From NCBI RefSeq assembly GCF_047496725.1, contig NC_132982.1:2573501-2637500 (forward strand): DNA of 64,000 bases. The letters are read 5' to 3'. Under the pieces are notes generated by a model. That model was given only the letters and a program-made list of their open reading frames with translations, was not told the origin of the DNA and made no database searches. Origin of the DNA: Anoplolepis gracilipes (lineage: Eukaryota > Arthropoda > Insecta > Hymenoptera > Formicidae). Shown in pieces: positions 1 to 14,400 of the stretch; position 1 is the stretch's first letter; each line of letters opens with the position of its first letter. The position numbers and the translations under genes were made by a program.

Positions 1-2499
1 CTGATTGAGGGCTGCATTTACATTGTTATGCTCATTGAGCGAATTAATGCGCCGTCCATAATACGACGCAAGGACGCGAGGAAGACACGTCCTTGACGTT
101 GCGCCGTGCCCGAGAGTCGGAAATTAGAAAAAAAAAGAGATTAAAGGCATAGAGATGTATAAATCGCGTGCGCGTTTTTTTTTTCTCACTGTCAGACGTC
201 AAAGTGTGATTCGGCTGGAAATATGAAAATTCGAAATCTCAGAGATACCCTGGGAACAGTCCATAAAATTTGCATTCGCACAAGATTATATCTAATTTTA
301 TATTTGCATCTCGTATGTTATACTCATTGCTTCCCAGACAGCACGCAATATTTATAAAATATATAAGAATAAATATTTTTGTAATCTTTTCAATTAAACA
401 GATCATATTTATCAAAAATATTCCAGTAAATATTTACAAAATATTATTATAAATATTTATTTTTTTATTTTTGCCGCATTACATAAAATATTTAATCAAT
501 ATTATTTTAATAATTAATATATCAAATATATAGGTTTTATGATTTTTTCTCTTATAATATATATAAAATATGTATTTATATTAATTTACATAATATATAC
601 AAAATATATAAAATGTATATAATTTATACAATATATGTCTATAAAATATATAATATTTCCCCAAAAAATAAATATTGAAAATATATGAATTTATGAATAT
701 TTATAAATATAATGTGCTATCTGGGTTACTTTGTTTTCTGTTTACTCACTGTCGATTGTCAACGATTATACGGGACCAGCATGGAATGTCGCATCGCTAA
801 AATGAGCCTGATGAAATGAGGGTGTCTTGGTCCTCCCGGTGTCCTCTCGCTTCGGTATCCGGTCCTCTTACATCATGTACGAAACGCCACTCCTCCGTTT
901 TCATCCGCGACGTATTTTCAGATCGACTTTGACGAGCGGCAGCTGTAGCGACCGTAAACCCAAAGTGTCTTCACAAACAAGAGCACCGTTTTAGTCACGC
1001 ACGGCACATCGGTCACGAGAAAGAATTTGTTTCTCTGGTCCCAGATTTAAATTCAATTTCAAAACCGCGGAATTAAATTGATAACACTGACCTTTCGAAA
1101 TATAATCACCAAGTATACTTCAAATCGGAAGAGAGAAAAAAGTAACGAGAGAATAAAATATTGCTACAATATTTATGAAAGGTTTTTAAACACTCGTGCG
1201 TTCCCGTCTCGTGTAAAGAAAAAAAAAAAAGGAATATTGACAGATGACGAGCTCGAACGTGAACGGAGAACGCGGCCAATACTGCCGCGAGGAAGCCCGG
1301 AGCGGGACTGACTGGCGGCCAGGATCCATTTGGGTCAGCGGTACAACGTAGTATACCAAAAGACTGGCTTCTCGACTATACTATCTGTTACAACCACAGA
1401 GTGAAGGTGCTATGCTACGTGCGTTATAACGGAGCTGTATCTTTGCCGTTTGGTTTTTCTTCCGGTTTTGCATCTCGTTCGAGATCTCTTCCTTGGATTA
1501 TTCGTGCGCGGGGAAAGGCGTCCAAAAAATGCAAATTATCTCCTATCGAGATTTCAAAGCTTCGGGCTTGCAAATAAAAATATACAAATAAAAATACAAT
1601 CTCGTTTTTTTTTTTTTTTATGTACAATCTCTTTCGCATATACATATTTTTATAATTTCTTTATTAAAATTACAATAACGTTTATGTGGTCATTAAATAC
1701 GCGATTGAATAATAATGGGTGATTTTAGTGGAAGATAGCGGAGAATTATTGTCCAATGTGCGTGTCGTGAAATATTATTAATTAATAGATAAAAAACTTA
1801 TTTGTGTAGTGATTAATATTTGAATATAAATATATATATATAGTAGTTGATGTTGGCACAGATATATCTTGTAATTAATTTTTATAGCAGAATAAATGAA
1901 CACAAAGCGCGATTGAAATATAATACTTATACATTCGGAATTAAAAATGGCGCGCGCAGATGATATAAATGCACGATAATATATTTTTTATATAATAATT
2001 AAGTATAGGAAAATTATCACAAGTACGTGCATCACGTCGTGTGAAATGAAGCATCATATTCTTTTGTACATATCGTTACTACCTCGTTTTCATTATTGTG
2101 AAATTTAACAAATAACATTTGCGTGTGTGTATATATTTTGCGATGCTCTCAACCTGCATCTTAAAAGATCAATAAATCGTTTTTGAATCAAATAAAAAAT
2201 GGTCTATTCCATAATACTAGGAACACATTGTACGTCTCTTAAAATATTTCAATGCCTCTTCAAATTACACACGTAATCAAACCTCAGACTCGATAGGCAT
2301 TTGAAAGTTCCAGTGTCAACATTTAATTTATACACGCGCGAATCTCTCTATATCATATATATAAAAATATATATATATTTTTTTTTATACAGATAATAGT
2401 GTCTTGTTTTAAGAAAAATAGGCTTTCATAGTCTCATGAGGTATCCCATATTTATCGAGAGCTCTTTACTTATTTGGAAACGTATAGAAATTGCGAAAT
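1..2499. other. non-coding flank downstream of the DPY19L gene
   Basis: No supported gene. It holds the inverted-repeat element at 333-725, two GC-richer blocks (about 760-1060 and 1180-1560) that could be promoter or untranslated exon of an unseen gene, and AT-rich sequence including the 3' UTR of the minus-strand DPY19L gene just left of 2500. No clear poly(A) signal was picked for that gene. Confidence 0.5.
333..725. mobile_element. MITE-like element with CCCAGA(C/T)AGCAC termini
   Basis: About 393 bp, very AT-rich, no ORF of note. The left end CCCAGACAGCAC and the reverse complement of the right end, CCCAGATAGCAC, match at 11 of 12 positions, and both are followed by ATATTTATAAA-type sequence. 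No convincing target duplication was seen. Related termini occur at 17546-18414. Confidence 0.6.
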
Positions 2500-4157
2500 C
2501 TAGATTTGATAATGCAATGGTACGGAAGTCTTTGGTTTAAATTCCACATAATGCGAGTAGTCCAATTGCAGCACGACGTAGTTACTGTTGACGAACGCCC
2601 TCCTGAACGGATACGCGTTTCCTTTGAACAGAAGAGGACACAGAGGCGGCCTGTTCGCGGCTTTCGCCGTTCCATTGTCAACCATGTCCCATAAATCGAT
2701 CATTTGACATCCTCGTGGTCTAAAAAAAAATATTAAGATTCAACATTGTTGTTGCATGATATATAGTTTTTCTCATATATTTACTCACAAGTTTGCAAAT
2801 CCAAGGCACAGAGGTTCCTCTAATACAATGTAACTGACTTTCATGTTCCTTAGAGAAGTATATACAGAAGTGGCGTCTTTCCGACTGAAAATCTCGTAAA
2901 CCTTCAGAGTTCTATCTCTATAATAACGTATAAATATAAATTTTTATTAATTTTTATTAATAATAAATTTAAATAAATATAAATATTATTAATAAACTAA
3001 ATCAATATAAATTTTAAGCACACATGTGTGATTTTAATTTCTATGCCTCACCTCATTTCTTTACTTTCGTAATAAGGATTATTAACGATTGGTCTTTTAG
3101 TAGACAGCATTAGGTTCGCCATCAATGACATCTTTCCCGCGAATACGGCATTCTTTGGCGTATTACTTTTTATCCACTCAAATAGCTCTTCCTGCTCAAT
3201 ATTGCTGTATTCGCCTGTGTATAAAATAAAAAGATGCAATTGTGTAACATCTTACGCATAAAAATCGATTTAGTTTGACAAGATGATTACCTATAAATCC
3301 GCGTTCCTGTTGAAATCTGTCAACGCCGTGGTATGACATACCGCCCAAGAGAAGAATAAAAATGGCGAGTCGTATGAGCTCGCCTTTCAAACCGACTTTT
3401 TCCAGATATCGTTTGCTACACACCGCGCCGGCCACTATACAAAGATGCGGCGTCATGAATAGTTTCAGTCTCATGATAAAAACGGCCATGATGATAAAAG
3501 CGCCGGTTTGCAGACCGTTATACGCCACATCAGCCTCTATGCAAAGCGGATAGTCGCTCGTTTTAAAATTCCTATACCAATAATAAAGCGCGAGCATTCC
3601 AACGAGTATCGCTGTTGGCAGCAATAGAGTCCTGATGATCGCATCGTAAGTTTTGTATTGCAAAAAATCGAATTCCGGCGAGCATGTATAGAGCATAGTG
3701 TGAAAGTCTCTGTAGTTGGTTAATTTAGACTTTAATATATTGAATACGTGAGCGTCATCTTGAGAATATAAAACGTAAGACTTTATCCACTTTGTGAGTA
3801 TAATCATTATTGCGATCTCGAGAATAATTTCTCGTTTGACGTTCTGGAAGCGAGATAACTTCACCAGAAAACTGGCCACGTTGCTGCTGATTATGATGCA
3901 TGTGTAGAACGAGTAAATTATAAGAGTCCCGTTTGTTATTTTGGTTGCTGCTGCGATAGCTAAAGCATGAGCCGTACAAAAGTTTTTGTAAAAATCGTAC
4001 GGGACGATTCTCAGCCACTTTAGTATAAGAATTGCCACAATTTGGGTGGTAAAAACAAAATGTGAAAACTGCCAGGTGCACAAGCTGCAAATTATCGAGC
4101 CAAATATATCCTGAAAAGACAGATTGACTTGACTGTAGTAAAGAAATAATCTTATAA

Positions 4158-4188
<31 letters not shown>

Positions 4189-5623
4189 ATAAATGATTAT
4201 CTCTTTTGTATATGTTACCATAAATAATCCTTGTCTAGTCCTGTTTCTCAAGGAAGCTGGCTCTTTGTCCGCGTCGTGTTTTGTGTATTTTCTGACAGCC
4301 ATTGTAACACTGTACATTTGAAAGAGTAACATAGGATACGCAAAGGTTTCTCGCAACGGCGGTGTCCATTGAACGCGGGTGCATTCGTTGTGATTAAAGA
4401 AGAAGAAGAGAATCGTTAGAAGTCCTCCGTAAATGGAATTACTCAAGTATGTTGCATAGTAAAAAAGTATCGCCGCTGTGAAAATTGTGGAAGACCAAAC
4501 TATCTCTAAATAGAAGTACACAGGTACGCCCAGGCCTTCACAGCTGGTTACGGGCGTCAACCCGTCTCCTCTTTCTATCTAAATACGATTGAATTTTGTG
4601 ATTATTCTACAAATTTTATTCGCTTCTTAAAGGGATTTTAGAAAAGTCTTACCTGCCAACATTGTTCCTGGGATATAACACCAAGACTCTTTGCAATATG
4701 ATACAGGAAGCCTGCTACAATCTGTAAAGTAAATAAAAAGTTGTGACATTTCTCTTACATAAAAATCTTGTTTTAAAATCAATGAGACAAACTTTAGAGA
4801 GTGATAGGTTTCACCAAAAGAATTCATTTTTCTCAAGTAACTCGTGATATGTCCTTAGGAAACTATACAAAATATAATAAATATAATAAAAAAATTCCAA
4901 AGTTTGTCTTATGGATCCTAAAATACTTTGTATTTAAATCACAAATAATTGAAGTTAAACTTATAATTACTTCGGGTAAAAGACTATATTTTCTGCTAGC
5001 ATCAATAACATTGCCATATTCTGATAGATTGTCGTGACTGAGCTTGTCCATTCCATCAAAAAAGTCTTTTGACTCAGCGATAGTCTTGTAATAGGAGTAA
5101 TACATTCCCTACAAAAAAAGATACAAATATTAAAATGCTTAAATCTGTCATTGTTGGTACTATATTTTTTACATACGTATAACTATGTGAAAGCAGTTTT
5201 AAAATACACAAGTTTTAAAAATATAATTAGTTGCATTATCTGAGCATAATGTAATCATATATAAAATTAATAAAAATATATATATTATATTATATTAAAA
5301 TATATTAAAATATGTATGTGATATTAAAAAGTATTTTTCTCTCTAACAATAATATATCGATTTAGTGATACACTTTCCTGAATACATATTTTTTTCCTAA
5401 ATAATGAATTTTATATTCTCTGCAATGTGATAATTAAAAAATTCAACTTTTATTTATAATTAAATTAGAAGTATTTTACATAATTAATATTTTCATATAA
5501 TTTAATCTCTTTTTATTGATATTGCCAAAATAATTTAATTACTTTTCTTGTTTCGAGTAGCATCAGCAATTTGACAGCTCAATTTGACAGAAGACAAAAG
5601 TTTGATCGATAAAAAAATTTTCC

Positions 5624-5657
<34 letters not shown>

Positions 5658-6002
5658 TTCTACGATATTGCATAAAATATCACCTACTATCGTACCATCT
5701 CGGTCCTGAAGGACATTTCTCGCTCGATCTCCGAAAGGTGAGAGAAGTGTCGGTCATTTTCAAAGAGCGTGGATACATGCCACCGATGCAAATAACCGAA
5801 ACCGAGACCTGTTGTTGGAGCAAAGGTTGTTTCACCATTAAACGATGCTTCCGCTCGCGGATCACGCCGGCTGCCCGATCTCTTTACGCACGATAAAGCG
5901 AGTGTTATTACCCAAAAGATTTACGGCCCAGTGATAAAAAACGGTGCTCTCGTGGGCCGGTTTCTCGGCCGCTCTACGCTTCCTGTCACCTTTCGTCGCC
6001 AT
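2500..6002 (-). CDS. DPY19-like protein C-mannosyltransferase (complete, 9 exons)
   Basis: Predicted to transfer mannose from dolichyl-phosphate mannose to the first Trp of WxxW motifs in secreted and membrane proteins, as an ER multi-pass GT-C type enzyme. Coding exons in order: 6002-5912, 5808-5696, 5108-4971, 4721-4653, 4578-4219, 4110-3291, 3214-3052, 2917-2789, 2719-2500. They sum to 2,103 nt, or 700 residues plus stop, close to the animal family length. All junctions are GT/AG and in phase. Diagnostic motifs: LFENDRHFSHL near residues 45-55, the luminal loop that carries the catalytic acidic residue in this family; FRTEMGMYYSYYKTI; FFNHNECTRVQWTPPLRE; and WIKSNTPKNAVFAG near the C terminus. 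Many hydrophobic membrane segments lie between about residues 140 and 510. The start ATG at 6002 gives a short basic cytosolic leader (KGDRKRR) before the first membrane span. Which DPY19L paralogue name applies is not decidable here. The gene is head-to-head with the ARFGEF3-like gene. Confidence 0.93.
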
Positions 6003-6683
6003 CTTTAGGTCCCTTCTTCATAATAACTGCTTCACGTCACACTTTCTGCACTTAAAATGAAATAGGTGTGCGAAGTAAGCTACTGGAGAGAAGAAGAGAA
6101 AAAGTATGGAAGGTGCAGATGATGTTAGACTCATAGCACGTGTAGGGATGTGCTCGAAAATTCTACGCATAAGCTGAAGTACGACCAATCAAAACAAAGC
6201 TATTCCCTCTTACGGATAGAATTTCCGAACACACCCTAGGACGTAACGGGTCACGTGGTCGCTGTCACATGAGTCACAGAGAGGCGCGAAATTTCGAATC
6301 TACTCTTTTTTAGATGCATAAAAATTTCGTGAAAAAATGTTTTCTTATTAATATTGTTCTAATATGTGCGTAAAATTTGCCATCTGTAAAAGTGTGTGTA
6401 TGTTCGAATTAATTACAAATTAAGTCTACCCTGAAACCCGTTAACGAGTCAAAAATATATATTCTTCTTCTCCTATACTATAGAGAGATCCTCCATTAGA
6501 TCTTTCGATATAATTATCATTATCCTCGTTTGTGCGATTATTATTAATGAGCACGCGAGCTTCTGAAAAGAAGGGCGACTCGTTTTACGCTCCTGGAAAT
6601 GCGCACGTAAAGCGAAGCGTGCATCGACATCGACACTCCCGTTATCGATCAGTCTCGTGGTAGCGGTGGTGGCCCGTCGTGTC
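6003..6683. promoter_or_regulatory. bidirectional promoter interval between the DPY19L and ARFGEF3 genes
   Basis: 681 bp separate the two divergent start codons and must contain both 5' UTRs and promoters unless non-coding first exons lie elsewhere. Visible sites: E-box CACGTG at 6252-6257 within TCACGTGG; TCACATGA at 6265-6272, overlapping the AP-1-like TGAGTCA at 6270-6276; and a second GCACGTGT near 6138. No TATA box is evident near either start. Confidence 0.6.
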
Positions 6684-8439
6684 ATGGAGGATCTCCTGCT
6701 GCAGATCGTCAGGGAGTCGAATAATGCGAAGTTACAAAATTTACGCAAATCGGCGCAGGAAGCGCACGGTGAGAGCTTATCACGCCACTTTTTTTCGCAT
6801 GACGTTTTTATTCATAATTTTTTGTCAAATATTTTTCCGCGAAAAAACCTACCCTTCTCGCTGCGGAAGTTTTTCTTTCACTTGACAAAAACGTCGAGTA
6901 AGTCGCAACCCCTGCGACAAATTTAATCGCATCCATAAATTTATAATAGCATATGTCTCTCATTTAATTTGATTATTTCTAAAAATTTTTGCCAGCTAAA
7001 GTTTTATATTTTAAATTGCGTTGATTTTCGGTTAACATAAATTGATAGTTTACCGTATGACATATACGTCCTAATGAGATTAGTCACAGATATTAGTCAG
7101 CGAGAAAATAAATGTTTTTTTTTTGAAAGATATTCTGATTTATTTCTTGTGATGAAAAGTTAAATCCTGTTCTCTGGCAGATTTTCTGGAGAAGCAGCAA
7201 GGCCTGCTACGAGATCCTCCTCACGAACTGCGCACAAAATGCTTACATACGTTTCAGCTAGCACTGGAGAGCAACAGGAGCAAGTTTATTGCCTTCGGTC
7301 TTGCGGGATTACACGTAAGCGAAATGATCAAAATTTTCCCTTGTAAAGTAATTTTTTTTTACGTCAAGAAATACTTTGCTTTATAAATGTCAAAAAATAT
7401 AAGTGTAAAATATCGCGCTTGAAGTCTTATCTTCTCCTCTATTCTTCCTCCTACGTGTGTTGGTGGTTGGCATTGATGTAACCGCATAGGGAGAAATGTA
7501 TTATGTTCCGGAACTGTGCGATAAAGTGAGAGATAGCGACGAGCAGCTGCGACAGTTTAAGCGCGTCACTATGACAGAATTTTTAATTAGCTTTTGTTCA
7601 GACACGTTACTTTCATGATTTTTATATAGATTCTCTAAGAAAAGAAATTAAATACCTTGATTAAAAAATAGATAAATTATTTATCTATTTTAATAATTTT
7701 AATTAATTAATAATATATTCAGTTGAATCTGACTCATAAATTATATATTGATAATTTTCTTGTTGACGATTAATCGAATTAAAAGTTAATGTAATCAAAC
7801 CGAATAAAATTCGTAGAAAATGTTGAGAGATGACAGATTCCAATCGCCTTATGAGCCGGAAGACGATTCGTTATGGTTGCCTGCGCAAATGTTGCATGCC
7901 ATGAGCTCCATCGTCTCGCAGTCCGATGACACGCAGACGGATATGCTCAAAGTGAGTAAAAAACATTTCAGAGCGAGTGCTTTGAAAGCAAAAGCCAAAT
8001 GTCAAAGAAATAATAATAAAAATAAAATATCTTTTCACAATGTTTGCTTTAAAATTATCGCTCAAGGCCGGCTGATATCTCGTCGTTTTTTCCTTTCAGG
8101 TTTTACTGCAAGTTGCCTGCTCCCCTTATTGGACCATGAACGGGCGTCTGATTATCGCCATATTGACTACTTGCTGTGAAGCTTTCGAAAATGGAAATCA
8201 AGCTGTACGTACAGCAGCCCAGGCGGCGACCAGTCAAACATTGCGGTCGTTTTGTCTGTTTTTAGGTAAAAAATCGAGACTGAGAACAAAGTTAGATACT
8301 GCCGACGATGCGTATCGGTTTTGCGCAGTGATTAAAGGTATAGTTCGCAAAAGGATGTTTGATCGATAAATTGCAAGATAGCGTGTAGGCGGAAAATACG
8401 AGTCAAAGAATGCCGTCGGTGAAGCGTTCCAATAATTGG

Positions 8440-8470
<31 letters not shown>

Positions 8471-11400
8471 CTGTTGACAATAGCGAATGCATCGCCGGCC
8501 GTGATATTCCGGTGTTTATTATGCTACAAATAAAAATTCTCCCCATTTATCCACAGACGAAGAATGTCAGGAAATGGACGAGAATGCCAAGCGGAACAAG
8601 AATGTCCGCGAGCGAGGCGTCTCGTGCTTTAACGAGGCGCTGCCGATTTTGCAGTACATCTGCAGCAAGCTGGACGAGGCTCAGAAGTAAGAACATACCT
8701 TGAGAAATCAGTGACGAGAGAAAAGCCGTGACTTATATAATATCCCATAAGTAATGTTTAGGAAATCCTGTTTCAGCAACGGCAGGAATGGCAACACTGT
8801 GGTCTTCCTACTGGAATGCTTGCACACGCTCATATCGTCGCTACCGCAAAAGATTCACACCAACGCGCATTTCACGACCTTCCTGTGGCAAAAGTTCTGT
8901 CCCGCCTTGATAGCCTTCCTGGGCACGCCTCGAGTGGATAAGACCTTCACCTCCAGGGAGGGGAAGGAGAATGAGATTGGCAGAGGTTCCGGATACTTGG
9001 CCACGTCGTTGAGCTTTGACAGTCATCAGGCCAAGACTGTTTACAGGTAAGAGAGAGCCATAATAACAGAATTTAAAAATATTTAATATATATTTTTTAT
9101 AAGAATTTAAATATGTACGTGACATATATATTAGAAATAATTGACATTTGCTATTTTTTTTTCTTCAGCATCGGTACGGAATTGGTAAGATTAGTAGGAT
9201 GCGTTGGCCCGTTGCGACCAGTTTTGGAATCAGTGTTTCACAGAATGCTGCTCTATCCACCACCACAACAACGTCTAGAACCGTTGAAAGCGTTGAAGGA
9301 ACTGCTACGTAGTCCTAGTCGCATGGTGGATTTCGCTGGACCATTACTGGTGGAAGAAGACCGATCGAGCCACATACAAAGTGATATGGCACTGATGAGA
9401 CTGTAAGTGTTGTTGCAAACTTTTGGTGTCTAATAAAATTTCTAATTTGAACAATTAAATAATTTGATGGAAGTTTTGTGCACTATATATACATAAACAT
9501 AAATTTCTCTCAGGGCTATGGACTCTATCGAGGAATCAACAACGGGTGGACTGACTATATTGCATGCGAGTGTCTCCTGCGTCGTAGCCATGTTGTCGGC
9601 GCTTCAGGAACTTTGCGAGGGCAAGGCTATTAATCACAATTACACGTGCACGATCAATAGTTTGTACGAGGATTTGGAATCATGCGATTATCGCGGACCT
9701 TTGACCTATCAGAGCATGGCACGATTGCCAAAAACTTATAGGTGAGCGTAAATGTCTCAAGAATAAATGTTAATTATTTTCAAACATAATTAAGGATGTT
9801 TAGCACCCACAATCGGAGTAAAAAGTAGTCGAAATTGACGAATATATACTTTTCTCATATATCATCACAGGTTTTTTATAAGATAGAAAATCTGTAATCG
9901 TATCAATTTAAGGGCTAAAAAGGACAGAAATAATTATATTTATATTTATTTATATAAATAATTATATTTATAATTACATAAATACTTTTACTTATAATTA
10001 GATCCACAAAATAATTATATTTATAATAATATCGACGAGTAAATTCATTGCAAATTAAAATCCTTATAACTTTTGATTGCTTCAGTGAATCAACTCCAGG
10101 TTTTTTTATAAGTCTCTGAACATGTACCAGAACAATCTGTGCAAATTTTATTAAATTCCTATATTTTTAAAAATAGATACTAAACATCCTTAAAGAGATA
10201 AGTTATCAATTTCAATTTGAATATAAATATAAAATATTGAAAATTTGATATTTATAAACAATTGTTTTGTAAAAAATGAGATTTCATGTTAATCAATTTT
10301 TCAGGGAACAATTGGAATTAATGAAGAAAGGTATGGGTTCGGATTCCGACTCATCTGGACATGGACCATCGGAGGATGGCGATTCAACCGATACGGAAGG
10401 TCCGCAAAACGAGTCGGACGAGGTACAGGACGAGAATAGCCTCGACGATAATGATTGCGCGACGGAGAACGAGTGCGAGAAGCTGCGATTAAAAAAATTA
10501 CCCAAGTGTCTTCACGTGGGCCGACAGGTAGCTGACGAATGCAACGTGGACGTTGAGAGGCACAATGCCAGGCGATTCGTAAAAACACTCAGATCCGATC
10601 TCATACCGATGGTACTTACATTGAGGAGTAACATCGAGGTGGATGAGGCCTTGCAGAATTTTGCTTCTGAGTACTGTCAAGGTAAGCTGTTATATTCCAA
10701 AAGAATAAAGTTTAAAAATTATTTGATAAAAAAATAACATTTTTATAAATGTAAAATATTGTTTGTTTTTTTTTTAATGATATTTTAGGAGTATTTGTAG
10801 CTCAGCAGAAAATGCAGGAACAAAGTGATGTCAGTACAGATTCATGTGCGTTAATCACAATCATGAACGCCGATGGAATTTATTTGGCGACATATGCGGC
10901 GTTGCTTCTCAATCTGAAATTGATTCGAATAAATTACTATCATGAGGAGGCTCGACAAATACCAGTCAGCGAGGTACGTCTAATAATTATCTACTCTCTT
11001 CTGTTGAATTTATCCCCTTCTTCGAATTTTGCTTTTAAGGAGCAATTTGTGGAAGAGGTGCATGGGTCAGGTGTGCTAGTTTATCTCTCGGCCACGTGGC
11101 TTTCCGAACTGTATCAACAAGTGCTCGCGTGCAATTTACTCGAGAAATGCGGTTATAACCCCAGCTCTACGGAAAATAATGCGTTAGTCAATGTTCTCAC
11201 GGGTATGCAAATTATATAATATTTTTTAATAAAAAATAGATATTACTAAAAAATTGTTTTTCTCGTGAAATCTAAAGAAACTGTAGTCTTACTAAATTAA
11301 ATTGATAAGATTTCTATTTTTTATACAATTTACAGACGTGGACGGTATACCCGGTAGTCACCGAGGCGGGCAGTTGCTCTCCGATTACATAAGACTGGAA

Positions 11401-14400
11401 CGGGCCCAACTTTCTCGAAGCGAGCCGACTCCGGAAGCGGAGGCCGGCGCGAAACTCTCCCGGAGAGTGCTGACTTGTTGCTGGGGTAGCATGATGACGG
11501 TTCTTACGACGGGACTGAATCCCCCCAAGGAGGAAACCAATAAAAGCATCCTCAACAGAGACGGTGGCAGAAGAGGGGTCAGGGACACGGTCGTTTTGGC
11601 GCTCGAGGGCCTTCACAAGGCTGCCACATTGAGCAACGTACTCGGTACTTGTGTATTCACTTCTTCCTTTTTCATGATATCTTCATTCAGAGTATTATTT
11701 ATATGTCTATTTTTGTTTCGTTTAGGTTTGCAGAATCGTTGCGGCTCCATTTTTGCCCTTCTCGCCAAAGCTGCTTGCACGGAACAATCCATTTCAAGAA
11801 TCACTCGCAAAAAGGATGTTCTCCGACTTAAATTACAGAACAGAGCGACCAATATTCACACGTCTCACGCGCTCAGTATGGACGTGCTCTTAGGGCGAGG
11901 CCTGGAACTCGGTAGCCACGGTAGCGATTGTTGGCCGCACGTTTTCACGTAAGTGACGCTAGAAGACACTGTGCTCTTTCGTTAAAAAAAAATCATTTTC
12001 TTTTTCTTAAAATAAATAGAACAGTGTTCCATCTTTACTACTTTTGAGCCTCTTGAAGTGTCGACATTTCTTTATGGTGTTTTCCAGATAGTCATCTATT
12101 GTTAAGTTATTTTACAATTTTCTTTAATTGTTGTAAGTACTTATTGCCTAGCTATTTTGAAGACTAACTCCTCATATTGTTCTTTTGTGTTTTCATCTCT
12201 AAAAAAAAAAATCATACGTTTGACAAAAGGTGTTGCCTGTACGTGAGCAAGCTCGAACATGACTTCTTTGGAAGGAATCAAAATCCGTCACTGCCCAAAG
12301 CTCATCAGAAGAAGGAAAAGAAGGATACTGCGAATGGAGATGCTAAGAATAGTCAAGATAGGCTGCGACTAAATTTCAACATCGTTGATGATGAGGAATC
12401 TTGGTAATAATTTATCTTTCTGTTTTATAAAATTTTAATCATTCGACATTTGTACTCTAAGACATTTTCTGTATTTTTAATTCGCCTCATTATTTCTTTC
12501 GCAGTGTGGACGTTTACAGTTTCCTTTCGAGCCCTTACACGCAAAATCCCAGCTCAGACACGATCCCGGAGATCATCCAAGAATCGAACGCCGACAGCCA
12601 GTTCAATGGCATTTTACCAGCTGATTACGCCGCCAAGATTATTTGCGTATTGTCACAACAAGTTGACAGACTCTTCGAGGACGCGGCGCTTAAACTAAAT
12701 CTCAGGGCACTCTGCTCGTTCCTTACAGCTCTCTGTAAAGCCAGTAAAGCACAACTCTTTAAAACCACTGACGGATGCAAGGATAATAAGAGATTTTGGT
12801 GGAGACGGAATAAACCGAGGGAAAACGAGATGAACGTGTTGCTTCTAGCTCGTTTGGGAGAAGTTATGCTCAAGTGCGTGAAAAGCGGCAGACCCTTGAT
12901 TCATATAATGGGGGTAAGAGTTCATTTTCTTTCATAGTATTCATGAATAATGTAATTTTTACAACGTAAAGATTATTAATATAAAGATCAATTAATACAA
13001 ATATAAATATCAGTGCGATTCTGGCTCAGTGAGTTGTGCGTCTGCTCTCTGTGCCCAAGATCTCGGGTTCAAATCCGACCAGAAATTTCGAATTTTCTTC
13101 GATTTTATTTAATCGCCACCTCTCGGATGGCAATAGCAACCCACCGAAAAGTATCTTGCCACAAAAACTTCCTCTATCTAGGCCGTTCGGAACCGGCATT
13201 AAACAGTAGGTCCCATTGACTGCAAATAAGACGCAACTCTACAGTTTATGCTAGAGGAATAGCCAACTCCGACAGGAGAAGGTGTTGTAGGAAAGGGTAT
13301 AGGAGGTGTAAAGGAGGAAAGGAGATTGTAAGAGGTTTGAATCACACGACAAACTCTTAGGGGAGTCCGGAATAAACCAAATTAAGATAAATATCAAAGA
13401 ATAATATAAAGATTATCTGTTATCAAAGGTATGGAGTATTCTGGGGCCACACTTTATGGAAGCAGCTTGCCACGAGGACCGTGGCATCTCGAAGAAAGCC
13501 GTTCAATGTATTCACGATTCCATGGCGGCTCTGTTGAACGAGCAGATTGAACTTCCGCACTTTCACTTCAACGAGGCGCTCTTCAAGCCTTTTGAAAATC
13601 TGTTATGTCTCGAGCTTTGTGACAGCGATGTGCAGGATCAGGTGCGTAGCCGCTTACGGTCGCGTAAAGTGGTTTAGCTTACAAACCGCTATTTTTTTCC
13701 CCAGATCGTTAGCTGCATCTGTGAGTTCGTCGAAACGAATCGTACGGAGATTCGCTCGGGCTGGCGGCCGCTTTTTGGCGCCCTCCGAGTGGCATCGGTC
13801 GGCAATTCGGATTCCGTCGAGTCAGCCCCCTTGTTGGAAGTCTTCAGGGTGTTCCTCTCGACGGACAACACGTTGGTCTTCGCCAACGCCGCGCTGGACT
13901 GCATCCTCTGCTTGCTGAAACACGTGCGGGGAATCGGCGACAATGAGGCCCAATCCGAGGAGACGGAGAACATCGACGGCGCGGAATCGAGAAGGATGAG
14001 ACTTTGCGTGGAGAGTCTCAAGTATCTGCTGAGCTGCAGCGACATTCTGTCGTCCATGTATCGGATGCCGGCCTGTCCGATCTTCCATTCTGCCCAGAGA
14101 ATTCAAGTGTCGACGTTACCGCAATACGTGGACCCGATTATTCCGAATCTCGAGCTGACCAGATTCGACAAGCACATCGAGTCGATGCAAGATATCATCC
14201 CGGAAAGATCATACGATGTGCTGACCCCTCTGATCGACAAGAACGCTCATTCCATGACGACGCTACAGAGCATGGATAAGCCCAGCGGTATTCTTCGCGT
14301 CTGGTACATTCTTATCGAAGGTCTGGCGAGCGCAACCATGATTTGTCCGAGACGTTATCAACCACATACTTTGGAGACCCTGTTTCATCTCTTGCGCGAC

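Noticed and set aside
1078..1722. Short plus-strand frames in the left flank
   Set aside because: AT-rich and low-complexity (poly-Lys, poly-Phe from A/T runs); no homology recognised.
4164..4188. TA tracts at 4164, 5629, 8449, 36211 and 59435 as special features
   Set aside because: Ordinary microsatellites, common in such genomes, with no sign of function.
3196..4560. A 454-codon continuous minus-strand frame taken as a single exon
   Set aside because: It reads through the intron at 4111-4218 (TA-rich, with GTAACA donor and TTTTCAG acceptor) and past the donor at 3291; the spliced model matches the DPY19 family better.
13689..14106. Long minus-strand frames opposite the largest ARFGEF3 middle exon
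   Set aside because: Shadows of the coding strand in a GC-rich exon; no family resemblance or splice context.
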